Assembly (NCBI RefSeq): GCF_001559075.2
Contig: NZ_CP014015.2
Location: 2,170,001 to 2,234,000, forward strand
Length of the DNA: 64,000 nucleotides
Source: Citrobacter amalonaticus
GTDB taxonomy: Bacteria; Pseudomonadota; Gammaproteobacteria; Enterobacterales; Enterobacteriaceae
Direction of reading: 5' to 3'
Shown: positions 53,723-61,951 of the stretch, one piece after another
Numbering within the stretch: the first letter of the stretch is position 1
How the letters are laid out: each line of letters begins with the position of its first letter
The notes under the pieces: generated by a model
Database searches by the model: none
Told to the model about the DNA's origin: nothing
What the model saw: only the letters and a program-made list of their open reading frames with translations
Position numbers and translations under genes: made by a program

Positions 53723-54831
53723 ATGGTCACAACGGCAATATTTCCGTCTCGCTATGTTCAGGGAAAGGGCGCATTGACAACGCATCTGCCTCAGGAACTC
53801 GCCTCTTTAGGGCATAAAGCGCTTATTTTACAAGATCCTGTGGTTTACGAGAGATATCAGGATACGCTCGCGTCGGCACTTCACGGCGTGCTTGATTTTG
53901 AAATTGAGGTTTTCAATAGCGAATGCAGTGATGAAGAGATCGCCAGAATTTCTGCGCGTGCGCAGCAAGTCGGGGCGGATGTTATTGTGGGTATGGGCGG
54001 TGGAAAAACATTAGATACCGCCAAAGCGACAGGGGCAAGCTTGCGTCTTCCTATTGCCGTCGTTCCCACGCTTGCCTCAACGGATGCCCCTGCAGCTCAT
54101 TAGTCGTCATCTATACACAGGAAGGTCAATTCAAACGCTATCTGATGATCCCCCGTAATCCCACGTTGGTGTTGGTGGACAGCGCCATTATTGCCGCCGC
54201 GCCAGTGCGTTTCTTAATCTCCGGAATGGGGGATGCGTTGGCGACATGGTTTGAAGCCGAGGATTGTCGGATAAAAGGGGCCGGGAATATGACATCCCGT
54301 CCAGGCCCTATGACGGCTTTTGAGCTGGCCCGTTTCTGTTACAACACATTGATTCGCTACGGTCGTATGGCAAAGCTGGCCTGTGAGCAGCACCAGGTTA
54401 CGCCAGCGCTGGAACATGTGATTGAAGCCAATACGCTGTTATCCGGGCTCGGTTTTGAAAGTGGAGGACTGGCGGCAGCGCATGCTATTCATAATGGTTT
54501 AACCGTACTTCCCGCAACACATCAGTACTGGCATGGTGAAAAAGTGGCCTTTGGTACGTTGGCAATGCTGGTGTTAACCGACAGGGCGCCTGAACTTGTC
54601 GAAGAGGTCTATCAGTTCTGTGAGGACGTGGGGCTACCGATAACGCTGGCAGATATTGGTCTGGCTGACGTCAACGATAAAGAGCTACTGGCAGTGGCAC
54701 AGGCAGCCTGTCAGGTGGGAGAAACGATGCATAATGAACCCTGCGAAATTACGCCTGAAGCGGTACTTGCTGCATTACGAACTGCAGATGCGCTTGGACA
54801 AGCGCGGAAACGGAAAATGAAGTCACTCTGA
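53723..54831 (+). pseudogene. GldA-like iron-dependent alcohol dehydrogenase, frameshifted
   Basis: Homolog of glycerol dehydrogenase GldA (NAD-dependent oxidation of vicinal diols) split into two frames. Codons 1-126 (M-V-T-T-A-I-F-P-S-R-Y, G-M-G-G-G-K-T-L-D-T near 92) end at a TAG at 54101-54103. Homology continues in the +2 frame from about 54088 (C-S-S-L-V-V-I-Y-T-Q-E-G) to 54831, including metal-site G-D-A-L-A-T-W-F-E-A, H-A-I-H-N-G and H-Q-Y-W-H-G-E-K. One missing C in a C tract at 54087-54090 explains it: restoring it gives 369 residues, GldA size. The internal ATG at 54145 is not a credible start. True inactivation and sequencing error cannot be told apart here. Confidence 0.85.
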
Positions 54832-54835
54832 AAGT

Positions 54836-54870
54836 AATAAAACGCCCGGTAGCGCGTGTCTATCGGGCGT
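54836..54870. terminator. Shared terminator, dehydrogenase remnant and glpD
   Basis: 11-bp stem ACGCCCGGTAG / CTATCGGGCGT (one G:U) with a 7-nt loop, between convergent genes. The A-rich 5' flank gives a U tract for glpD on the minus strand. Confidence 0.85.
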
Positions 54871-54878
54871 AATATTAT

Positions 54879-56387
54879 TTAAGACGCCAGTGAAAGCTGA
54901 TGTTTCTCGACGTACTCCGCCAGCCACTGGGTCATGCGGGACTGCTGTTCGGCGTTGAGCCACATGCCTTCTTTCGTACGACGCCACAGCGCATCGTCCG
55001 CGCGGCGAACCCATTCGTGATCTACCAGATATTTCAGCTCTGCTTCGTAGAATTCATGGCCGAAGTCTTCGCCCAGGTCAGCGATCGTCGTGGCTTCACC
55101 CAGAATCCACTCCGTGTTGCTGCCGTAGGTGCGCGAATAGTGGCGCGCCAGCGATTCTGTCAGGAACGGATAGCGACGGCGCAGTTTCGCCGCGTAGTCT
55201 TCGCGATCGCCACCGATTTCACCGCCTGGCAGCACGCAGTCTTTGGTCCATGCCGGACCAATGCCCTGATAGTACGACGACAGTTTCTCCATCGCGTGCT
55301 CGGCGAGCTTACGGTAGGTGGTTAACTTACCGCCGAAGACAGAAAGCAGCGGCGCTTTACCGTTTTCATCATGAATATCCAGCGTGTAATCGCGGGTGAT
55401 GGCCTGCGGTGAATCCGACTCGTCGTCGCAAAGCGGACGCACACCAGAATAGGTCCAGACGATATCGTCGCGACCAAGCTGTTTCTTGAAGTGCGCGTTG
55501 TACACTTTCAACAGGTAATTGATTTCGCTTTCGTCGATTTTTACCGCTTTTGGGTCGCCTTTGTATTCGACGTCGGTGGTGCCGATGATTGAGAATTCAT
55601 CCATCCACGGAATAACAAACACAATGCGTTTATCTTCGTTTTGCAGGATATAAGCCTGTTTCTGGGTATGGACGCGCGGCACCACGATGTGGCTGCCTTT
55701 GATCAGGCGAATACCGTATGGCGAAGGCAGATGCATGCCTTCGTCGAAAAATTCTTTTACCCACGGACCCGTGGCGTTGACCAGCCCACGCGCCTGCCAG
55801 GTGAATGTCTTACCGGTATCGATATCTTCGGCTTCGACGATCCACAGACCGTTTTCGCGACGCGCAGAGGTTGCGCGAGTACGGGTTAGCACTTCCCCCC
55901 CTTTACGCACCACCATCTGGGCATTGGCCAGTACCAGACGCGCATCGTCTACCCAGCAATCGGAATATTCGAAACCGCGCACAATTTCCGGTTTCAGTAC
56001 AGACTCTGCGCCAAAACGCAAACCGGCAGAACCCGGCAGGCTGGTGCGTTTGCCCAAATGATCGTACATAAACAGACCAATGCGAATCATCCATGCCGGA
56101 CGCAGGTGCGGGCGATGCGGCAGACGAAAGCGCATCGGGAAAGCGATATGCGGTGCCATTTTCAGCAGCACTTCGCGTTCAGCCAGCGCTTCGCTCACCA
56201 GCCGGAATTCGTAGTGTTCCAGGTAGCGCAAGCCACCGTGGATGAGTTTAGAACTGGCAGAGGAGGTCGCACACGCAAGATCTTGCGCTTCCAGCATCAG
56301 CACGGATAAACCGCGTCCAGCGGCATCTGCCGCGATACCGGCACCGTTGATGCCTCCCCCTATCACAATCAGATCTTTGGTTTCCAT
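54879..56387 (-). CDS. glpD: Aerobic glycerol-3-phosphate dehydrogenase GlpD
   Basis: Membrane-associated FAD enzyme oxidising glycerol-3-phosphate to dihydroxyacetone phosphate and passing electrons to quinone. The ATG at 56387 (M-E-T-K-D-L-I-V-I-G-G-G-I-N-G) gives 502 residues, one more than E. coli; the frame extends five codons further. FAD-binding G-G-G-I-N-G-A-G at 10-17; the conserved S-S-K-L-I-H-G-G-L-R-Y-L-E follows near 45. Operators for GlpR lie directly upstream. Confidence 0.97.
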   Translation of the reverse strand: METKDLIVIGGGINGAGIAADAAGRGLSVLMLEAQDLACATSSASSKLIHGGLRYLEHYEFRLVSEALAEREVLLKMAPHIAFPMRFRLPHRPHLRPAWMIRIGLFMYDHLGKRTSLPGSAGLRFGAESVLKPEIVRGFEYSDCWVDDARLVLANAQMVVRKGGEVLTRTRATSARRENGLWIVEAEDIDTGKTFTWQARGLVNATGPWVKEFFDEGMHLPSPYGIRLIKGSHIVVPRVHTQKQAYILQNEDKRIVFVIPWMDEFSIIGTTDVEYKGDPKAVKIDESEINYLLKVYNAHFKKQLGRDDIVWTYSGVRPLCDDESDSPQAITRDYTLDIHDENGKAPLLSVFGGKLTTYRKLAEHAMEKLSSYYQGIGPAWTKDCVLPGGEIGGDREDYAAKLRRRYPFLTESLARHYSRTYGSNTEWILGEATTIADLGEDFGHEFYEAELKYLVDHEWVRRADDALWRRTKEGMWLNAEQQSRMTQWLAEYVEKHQLSLAS

Positions 56388-56401
56388 GCTGCCCTCTTGC
56401 A

Positions 56402-56438
56402 CTTTCGTTATAGCTCATAAATGTTCGTTATCGAGCAT
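56402..56438 (-). promoter_or_regulatory. Tandem GlpR operators of glpD
   Basis: ATGTTCGTTATCGAGCAT (56421-56438) closely fits the GlpR consensus WATGTTCGWTAWCGAACATW. CTTTCGTTATAGCTCAT (56402-56418) is a weaker neighbour. Tandem sites at glpD are known in E. coli; glycerol-3-phosphate relieves repression. Confidence 0.85.
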
Positions 56439-56586
56439 AATAGCAAAGAAACGTGTCATTGGTAACATCGAATAAACAATTTACAGTGATACATATAACA
56501 TTATGGCGTTTCACTCCCATGGGGACGTACACTAACGGGTAAAATGCCGAAAACGTTTCACCTGCACGATATAAAGAAGAGAATGT

Positions 56587-56919
56587 ATGGATCAGTTTGA
56601 ATGTATTAATGTTGAAGAAGCGCACCAGAAGCTGCATCAGGGCGCGGCGGTACTGGTGGATATTCGCGATCCACAAAGTTTTGCGATGGGTCATGCTCCC
56701 CAGGCATTTCACCTGACGAACGACACGCTGGGCTCGTTTATGCGCGATCATGATTTCGATACGGCGGTTATAGTCATGTGCTACCACGGCAACAGCAGCA
56801 AAGGCGCGGCGCAATATTTGCTCCAGCAAGGCTATGACGCGGTCTACAGCGTAGACGGCGGATTTGACGCCTGGCATCGCCATTTCCCTGCAGAAGTGAC
56901 ATACGGTTCGTCTTTGTAG
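56587..56919 (+). CDS. glpE: Thiosulfate sulfurtransferase GlpE
   Basis: Single-domain rhodanese moving sulfane sulfur from thiosulfate to acceptors. 110 residues; active-site Cys65 in M-C-Y-H-G-N-S-S. E. coli GlpE is 108 residues. First gene of glpEGR, divergent from glpD. Confidence 0.96.
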   Translation: MDQFECINVEEAHQKLHQGAAVLVDIRDPQSFAMGHAPQAFHLTNDTLGSFMRDHDFDTAVIVMCYHGNSSKGAAQYLLQQGYDAVYSVDGGFDAWHRHFPAEVTYGSSL

Positions 56920-56993
56920 CCAACAAAGATGCAGCTTGAAATAAGAAGGGTATATATACTGTCCTCTTTTGTATGGATTAAGCGACAGCAACC

Positions 56994-57824
56994 ATGTTGA
57001 TGATTACCTCTTTTGCTAACCCCCGCGTGGCGCAGGCCTTTGTTGATTACATGGCGACGCAGGGCGTTATCCTGACCATTCAACAACATCATCAAAGCGA
57101 TGTCTGGCTGGCGGATGAAACGCAGGCCGAACGTGTGCATGCGGAGCTGGCGCGTTTTCTGGAGAATCCCGGCGATCCGCGCTATCTCGCGGCCAGCTGG
57201 CAGTCCGGTCATACCGGCAGTGGACTTCATTATCGCCGCTTCCCGTTTATTGCCACACTGCGTGAGCGTGCCGGCCCGGTCACCTGGCTGATTATGGCGG
57301 CCTGCATTCTGGTGTTTATCGTCATGAATATCGTTGGCGATCAAACCGTGATGGTGTGGCTGGCCTGGCCGTTTGACCCGTCATTACAGTTTGACGTCTG
57401 GCGCTACTTCACTCACGCCTTCATGCACTTTTCGCTGATGCATATCCTCTTCAACCTGCTGTGGTGGTGGTATCTTGGCGGTGCGGTTGAAAAACGTTTA
57501 GGCAGCGGCAAACTGATTGTGATTACGGTCATCAGCGCCCTGCTGAGCGGATATGTACAGCATAAGTTTAGCGGCCCGTGGTTCGGCGGGCTTTCCGGCG
57601 TCGTTTATGCGCTGATGGGCTACGTCTGGCTGCGTGGCGAGCGCGATCCGCAAAGTGGGATCTACCTGCAGCGGGGGTTGATTATTTTCGCGCTGATTTG
57701 GATCGTCGCCGGATGGTTTGATTTGTTTGGGATGTCGATGGCCAATGGCGCACATATCGCCGGGCTGGCAGTTGGGTTGGCAATGGCGTTCGCGGATACG
57801 ATAAATGCGCGAAAACGAACATAG
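56994..57824 (+). CDS. glpG: Rhomboid intramembrane serine protease GlpG
   Basis: Six-transmembrane protease that cuts within or next to membrane segments of its substrates; implicated in quality control of membrane proteins. 276 residues, the E. coli length. Cytosolic N-terminal domain (1-90), then the rhomboid core with W-R and H-x-x-x-N (His150, Asn154), catalytic Ser201 in G-G-L-S-G and His254 in N-G-A-H-I-A-G. All catalytic residues are present. Confidence 0.98.
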   Translation: MLMITSFANPRVAQAFVDYMATQGVILTIQQHHQSDVWLADETQAERVHAELARFLENPGDPRYLAASWQSGHTGSGLHYRRFPFIATLRERAGPVTWLIMAACILVFIVMNIVGDQTVMVWLAWPFDPSLQFDVWRYFTHAFMHFSLMHILFNLLWWWYLGGAVEKRLGSGKLIVITVISALLSGYVQHKFSGPWFGGLSGVVYALMGYVWLRGERDPQSGIYLQRGLIIFALIWIVAGWFDLFGMSMANGAHIAGLAVGLAMAFADTINARKRT

Positions 57825-57839
57825 TTCCAGGGAATAACA

Positions 57840-58598
57840 ATGAAACAAACACAACGACATGATGCAATCATTGAGCTGGTAAAAAAACAGGGATACGTCA
57901 GTACTGAAGAGTTGGTGGAGCATTTCTCCGTCAGCCCACAAACGATTCGCCGGGATCTCAACGACCTGGCCGATCAAAACATGATTCTGCGCCATCACGG
58001 CGGGGCGGCGCTGCCGTCCAGTTCGGTCAACACGCCGTGGCACGATCGTAAAGCCACGCAGACGGCGGAAAAAGAGCGCATTGCGCGCAAGGTCGCCACG
58101 CAGATCCCCAACGGTTCAACGCTGTTTATTGATATCGGGACCACGCCAGAGGCCGTGGCGCACGCGCTGCTCAGCCACAGCAATTTGCGTATCGTGACCA
58201 ACAACCTCAACGTGGCGAACACGCTGATGGTAAAAGAAGATTTTCGCATTATTCTTGCGGGCGGCGAACTTCGCAGCCGTGACGGCGGCATCATTGGTGA
58301 AGCGACGCTCGACTTTATTTCCCAGTTCCGTCTGGATTTCGGCATTCTGGGGATCAGCGGCATCGACAGCGACGGCTCGCTGCTGGAGTTCGACTATCAT
58401 GAGGTGCGCACCAAGCGCGCGATTATCGAGAATTCCCGCCACGTTATGTTAGTGGTGGATCATTCGAAGTTTGGCCGTAATGCGATGGTGAATATGGGCA
58501 GTATCAGCCTGGTGGATGCGGTATATACCGACGTTCTGCCGCCGGCGGGCGTACTCCAGGTGATTACCGATAACCATATTCAACTGGAACTGTGCTAA
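57840..58598 (+). CDS. glpR: Glycerol-3-phosphate regulon repressor GlpR
   Basis: DeoR-family repressor of glp genes, released by glycerol-3-phosphate. 252 residues: helix-turn-helix V-S-T-E-E-L-V-E-H-F-S-V-S-P-Q-T-I-R-R-D-L (20-40), then the DeoR sugar-phosphate-binding domain (D-I-G-T-T-P near 100). In K-12 some strains carry a frameshifted glpR; here the gene is intact. Confidence 0.97.
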   Translation: MKQTQRHDAIIELVKKQGYVSTEELVEHFSVSPQTIRRDLNDLADQNMILRHHGGAALPSSSVNTPWHDRKATQTAEKERIARKVATQIPNGSTLFIDIGTTPEAVAHALLSHSNLRIVTNNLNVANTLMVKEDFRIILAGGELRSRDGGIIGEATLDFISQFRLDFGILGISGIDSDGSLLEFDYHEVRTKRAIIENSRHVMLVVDHSKFGRNAMVNMGSISLVDAVYTDVLPPAGVLQVITDNHIQLELC

Positions 58599-58616
58599 AC
58601 CGTTAATGAAGAGACC

Positions 58617-58643
58617 GCCCGGTCAGCGTGGGTGCAACCGGGC
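58617..58643. terminator. Hairpin between convergent glpR and malT
   Basis: Perfect stem GCCCGGT / ACCGGGC with a 13-nt loop in the 49-bp gap. No T tract on either strand; it may still block convergent transcription. Confidence 0.55.
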
Positions 58644-58647
58644 AACA

Positions 58648-61353
58648 TTACACGCCATAACCCATCATTTTCAGCAGCCGCTGTGCGTGTTGTACCGCAT
58701 CCTGACGGTGCGCCACGCCCAGTTTCTGATACAAATTGCGGATATGCGTCTTGATGGTGGTCGCCGCCACCGCCAGTTCGCCAGCGATTTGCTCGTTGCT
58801 GTAGCCGGAGTAGATTAGCCCCAGCACCTGCCATTCGCGCTGCGTCAGCGGGCTGGTGCGGATCAGCTCCGGGACCTCCGGGTGGTTCAGCAGACGTTCA
58901 ACAAAGCCTTCGTCAAAGTGGGCGTACTTGTGGCGGTGATGTTGGTTGATCTCACGCAGAATGCGCTGCGCGCGGTGCTGGTCCAGTTCCGGCAGCGTAT
59001 TCAGTTGAATAAGCTGGCGTAGCTGTTGCGCCATCGACTCGCCTTCAATCACGAAATGGCTGATGAATCCGGTGCGGTTGGCTAATTGCAGGGCATCAAG
59101 CAGCACGCGCTGCGCGTCATTTTTGCGCCCGGCCTGCCAGTAAAGTTGGTTGAGCAGCAGCAGGTTACGGTTCAGATCGCTCATCAGGCGCAGGCTGCGC
59201 GCATTTTCATTCAGCTCTTCGAGTACGATTTCAGCAGGTTCAAATTCGCCCAGCAGAATTTGCGCTCTGGCGATATTACGCCACTGGCCTTGCAGGAAGT
59301 GGTTATTGGCAAACTCCGGTTTCGGCGTCTGGCGCAGCCAGTTGGCGGCCGACTTTTTATCGCCGACCATTTGCCAGTAGATTACCCGAACTTTATCGGC
59401 GTTTGAGATCCAGTCGCTATGGTAGTGACCGTTGCCCAGCAGATTTTCCAGGCGGTTGAGATGGCTACGGGCATTGTCCAGATCGCCACGGGCCAGCGAG
59501 CACTGTACCAGCAACGCCAGGCACTGTAGCTGCTGCTGCGGCTGAAAGGCTGAGAGTACTTCGATACCGCTACGTGCAGAAGCTTCTGATTCGTCCAGTC
59601 GTGCCCACGCCCATAGCAGTTGGGCACGAATGCGCACCAGAAATTCATGCATGGGCAACTGTTCCAGATGCTGATCTTTAATCAACTGGAACGCTTTCTC
59701 CTGGGTTTCCCAGGCGGCCTGCAAGAATCCCTGGGCAAAGAGGATTTCACTCTGCTGGATCAAGCTCCAGAGCGCGTAGTGCCAGACATCATGATGACGC
59801 GCCATCTGTTCGGTCTGCTGCATCAGCGTTAAGGAGCGAGAGAGATCGCCCTTACAGTGCAGCACTTCGCCGTGTACCGAGGTCGCCACAATACGGCTGT
59901 AATACAAGGCAATGGGCAATTCATCCAGCGCCAGTTTTGCCAGATGTTCGGCTTCATCGGGATTCCCGTCGTTGATTGCCACCTGAGCGCGGAGCGCGTT
60001 AAACTCGGCGTGCAGCGTGCTGTCCATCACGCCCTGAATCTCTTGTTCAGCACGGGCCAGCAGGGTGTTTACTTCGCTGTAGCGATGCTGGCTCTGCATC
60101 AGCCAGGCCTGCAACAGCACCAGACGCGGGTTCTCCAGCAGGCTTTCCCACGGCAGCGCTTTTAACGACTCTTCCAGTAGCGCCAGTTCGCTGTGGTTGA
60201 ACAATCCCCATGCGTGGTTAAGCAAAATATCGCGCAGCATATGCGCATCACCCGCCGCCAGTGCATGGTGGATGGCTTCGCTGGGAAATCCCTGTGCCAT
60301 CCAGCTCTCTGCGGCGGCACGATGGATATCGGGTAACTCGGTCGCCAGTTCCCACTGACAGCGCTGACGCAGGAAGCTGCCAAACAGCGGGTGATAGCTG
60401 AACCACTCGCCAGTATCATCCATCCGCTGCAGGAAAAGTCCCTGCCGCTCGATCTCTTCCAGTCGCATCTGACCGTTTTCTTCGCCGGTCACACGCACAA
60501 TCAGCGCATCGTTCATCGAACGTAAAACCGCACTTTTCAGCAGGAAGAGACGGGTGCTGACATCGACGCTGTCCAGCACTTCATCGACCAGATAATCCGA
60601 GAGATGGCTGGCGTTAATTCCCGCCAGACGGCGAGCCGACTGATGAGCAGAGTGGTTGTTTTGCCGCGCAGAAAGGGCGATGAGCTGCAATGCGGTCGCC
60701 CAGCCCGCCACATCGTCACACATCCGACTGCTTTCGGCAGCTTCGATGGGGGAGGACAAGCGGCGGTCAAAAAACTGTTTGGCTTCCTGGTGATTAAAGG
60801 CCAGTTGCTGACTGCCTATCTCCAGAAGCTGGTCGCGCACGCGCAGATTGGCAATTCCGAGCTGCGGTAGGTTACGCGACAGCACCACCAGCGTGAGATT
60901 TTCAGGCTGGTGACGCAGGAAGAAGCGCATGGACTCATGAATCACCGGATTGGTGATCAGATGGTAATCGTCGATGACCAGATACAGCGGGCGATGCCAT
61001 TCCGCCAGTTCAATAAAGAGCTGCGCGAAAAGCGAGGTCAGGCTGACATACTGCCGTTTTTGCACCATCACTTCGCTGGTGGCGCAATGACCGTTGGTGG
61101 CCTGCTGTACTGCGGCAATCAGATAGCTGGCAAAACGCTCCTGCTGGTTGTCGCCCTCATCCAGTGAGTACCAGCCGAGTTCACTTTTTCCGGCGGCCCA
61201 TTGTGAAATGAGCGTCGTCTTCCCATAACCTGCAGGACTTGTGATCAGGGCCAGTCTGTAATTGTTCGCGCCGGAAAGTTTAGCCAACAGGCGCTCACGA
61301 ACCACCGTATGGTCGAGTCGAACCGGACGACTTAGTTTAGACGGAATCAACAT
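58648..61353 (-). CDS. malT: Maltose regulon activator MalT
   Basis: STAND-class ATP-dependent activator of mal genes, switched on by maltotriose. The ATG at 61353 (M-L-I-P-S-K-L-S-R) gives 901 residues, the E. coli length; an upstream ATG adds three codons. Walker A S-P-A-G-Y-G-K-T-T near 39, Walker B L-V-I-D-D-Y-H near 127, winged-helix and helical-repeat sensor domains, and C-terminal LuxR-type helix-turn-helix L-T-Q-R-E-W-Q-V-L then I-A-G-E-L-A-V-A-A-T-T-I-K-T-H near 857-871. Confidence 0.97.
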   Translation of the reverse strand: MLIPSKLSRPVRLDHTVVRERLLAKLSGANNYRLALITSPAGYGKTTLISQWAAGKSELGWYSLDEGDNQQERFASYLIAAVQQATNGHCATSEVMVQKRQYVSLTSLFAQLFIELAEWHRPLYLVIDDYHLITNPVIHESMRFFLRHQPENLTLVVLSRNLPQLGIANLRVRDQLLEIGSQQLAFNHQEAKQFFDRRLSSPIEAAESSRMCDDVAGWATALQLIALSARQNNHSAHQSARRLAGINASHLSDYLVDEVLDSVDVSTRLFLLKSAVLRSMNDALIVRVTGEENGQMRLEEIERQGLFLQRMDDTGEWFSYHPLFGSFLRQRCQWELATELPDIHRAAAESWMAQGFPSEAIHHALAAGDAHMLRDILLNHAWGLFNHSELALLEESLKALPWESLLENPRLVLLQAWLMQSQHRYSEVNTLLARAEQEIQGVMDSTLHAEFNALRAQVAINDGNPDEAEHLAKLALDELPIALYYSRIVATSVHGEVLHCKGDLSRSLTLMQQTEQMARHHDVWHYALWSLIQQSEILFAQGFLQAAWETQEKAFQLIKDQHLEQLPMHEFLVRIRAQLLWAWARLDESEASARSGIEVLSAFQPQQQLQCLALLVQCSLARGDLDNARSHLNRLENLLGNGHYHSDWISNADKVRVIYWQMVGDKKSAANWLRQTPKPEFANNHFLQGQWRNIARAQILLGEFEPAEIVLEELNENARSLRLMSDLNRNLLLLNQLYWQAGRKNDAQRVLLDALQLANRTGFISHFVIEGESMAQQLRQLIQLNTLPELDQHRAQRILREINQHHRHKYAHFDEGFVERLLNHPEVPELIRTSPLTQREWQVLGLIYSGYSNEQIAGELAVAATTIKTHIRNLYQKLGVAHRQDAVQHAQRLLKMMGYGV

Positions 61354-61472
61354 AGTTAACACTTCACTGTGGAAAATGGGGGACTGCGATTTTTTTTGCG
61401 CTTCGTAATTAATAGATATAAGGTCGGCCAGAAAGCACCTTATTGCAAGTTAAGAGGCCGTTTTGTGTTTCT

Positions 61473-61494
61473 GAATTTGCACTCTGTCACAAAT
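61473..61494 (-). promoter_or_regulatory. CRP site of malT
   Basis: Read on the minus strand, TGTGA-CAGAGT-GCAAA (core 61476-61491) matches the cAMP-CRP consensus and closely resembles the remembered E. coli malT site. It lies about 120 bp upstream of the malT start. Confidence 0.82.
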
Positions 61495-61691
61495 CTTTAT
61501 AACTATGACAGAAACCGCTTTCAATCACGCGCAAGGCGCAAACTGACTGGGTTGGCGGGGAAATTCTACAGTGTGAAATATGGCCATTTTATCCCGATGG
61601 TCTTTGCTTTTATTAGCGAAACTGGCCCTCTAACGTGACAGAAACTTAATTTCAATGCGATTATTCCGACCGCCTTTTGATATTTCAGGTT

Positions 61692-61704
61692 AGAAACGGT
61701 TTCT
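61692..61704. promoter_or_regulatory. AGAAACGGTTTCT palindrome in the malT-malP region
   Basis: 13-bp near-perfect palindrome with the central CG and flanking AAA/TTT of LacI-family operators. No regulator can be named; it sits between the malT and malP promoters. Confidence 0.4.
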
Positions 61705-61840
61705 CAATTAACATATACCTGATGAGTGCCTTCTGAATTTTTGTCATTGTCCGGCGCTACCCTTGTCTTCAGCGTGGTGAATTTGCCACCAATCCTCATC
61801 CTGTACGCTACCTTTAAGTGGCGGCGATCACACTTTTACG

Positions 61841-61885
61841 CTCATCCCCACTACTCCTCCCCGCCTAATCCAGAGTGGGATGAGG
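61841..61885 (+). promoter_or_regulatory. Three MalT boxes upstream of malP
   Basis: GGGGATGAG (61841-61849, minus strand), GGGGAGGAG (61854-61862, minus strand) and GGGATGAGG (61877-61885, plus strand) fit the MalT core GGGA(T/G)GA and lie 67-111 bp before the malP ATG. The 598-bp malT-malP gap has no other gene. Confidence 0.8.
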
Positions 61886-61951
61886 AAGGTCAACATTGAG
61901 CCTGGCAAACTAGCGATAACGTTGTTTTTTACCAAAGGACCCGGAATTCCT

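Noticed and set aside
54145..54831. Separate 228-codon dehydrogenase gene
   Set aside because: Homology to GldA continues upstream of this ATG in the same frame to about 54088, and no ribosome-binding site precedes it; it is the 3' part of a frameshifted gene.
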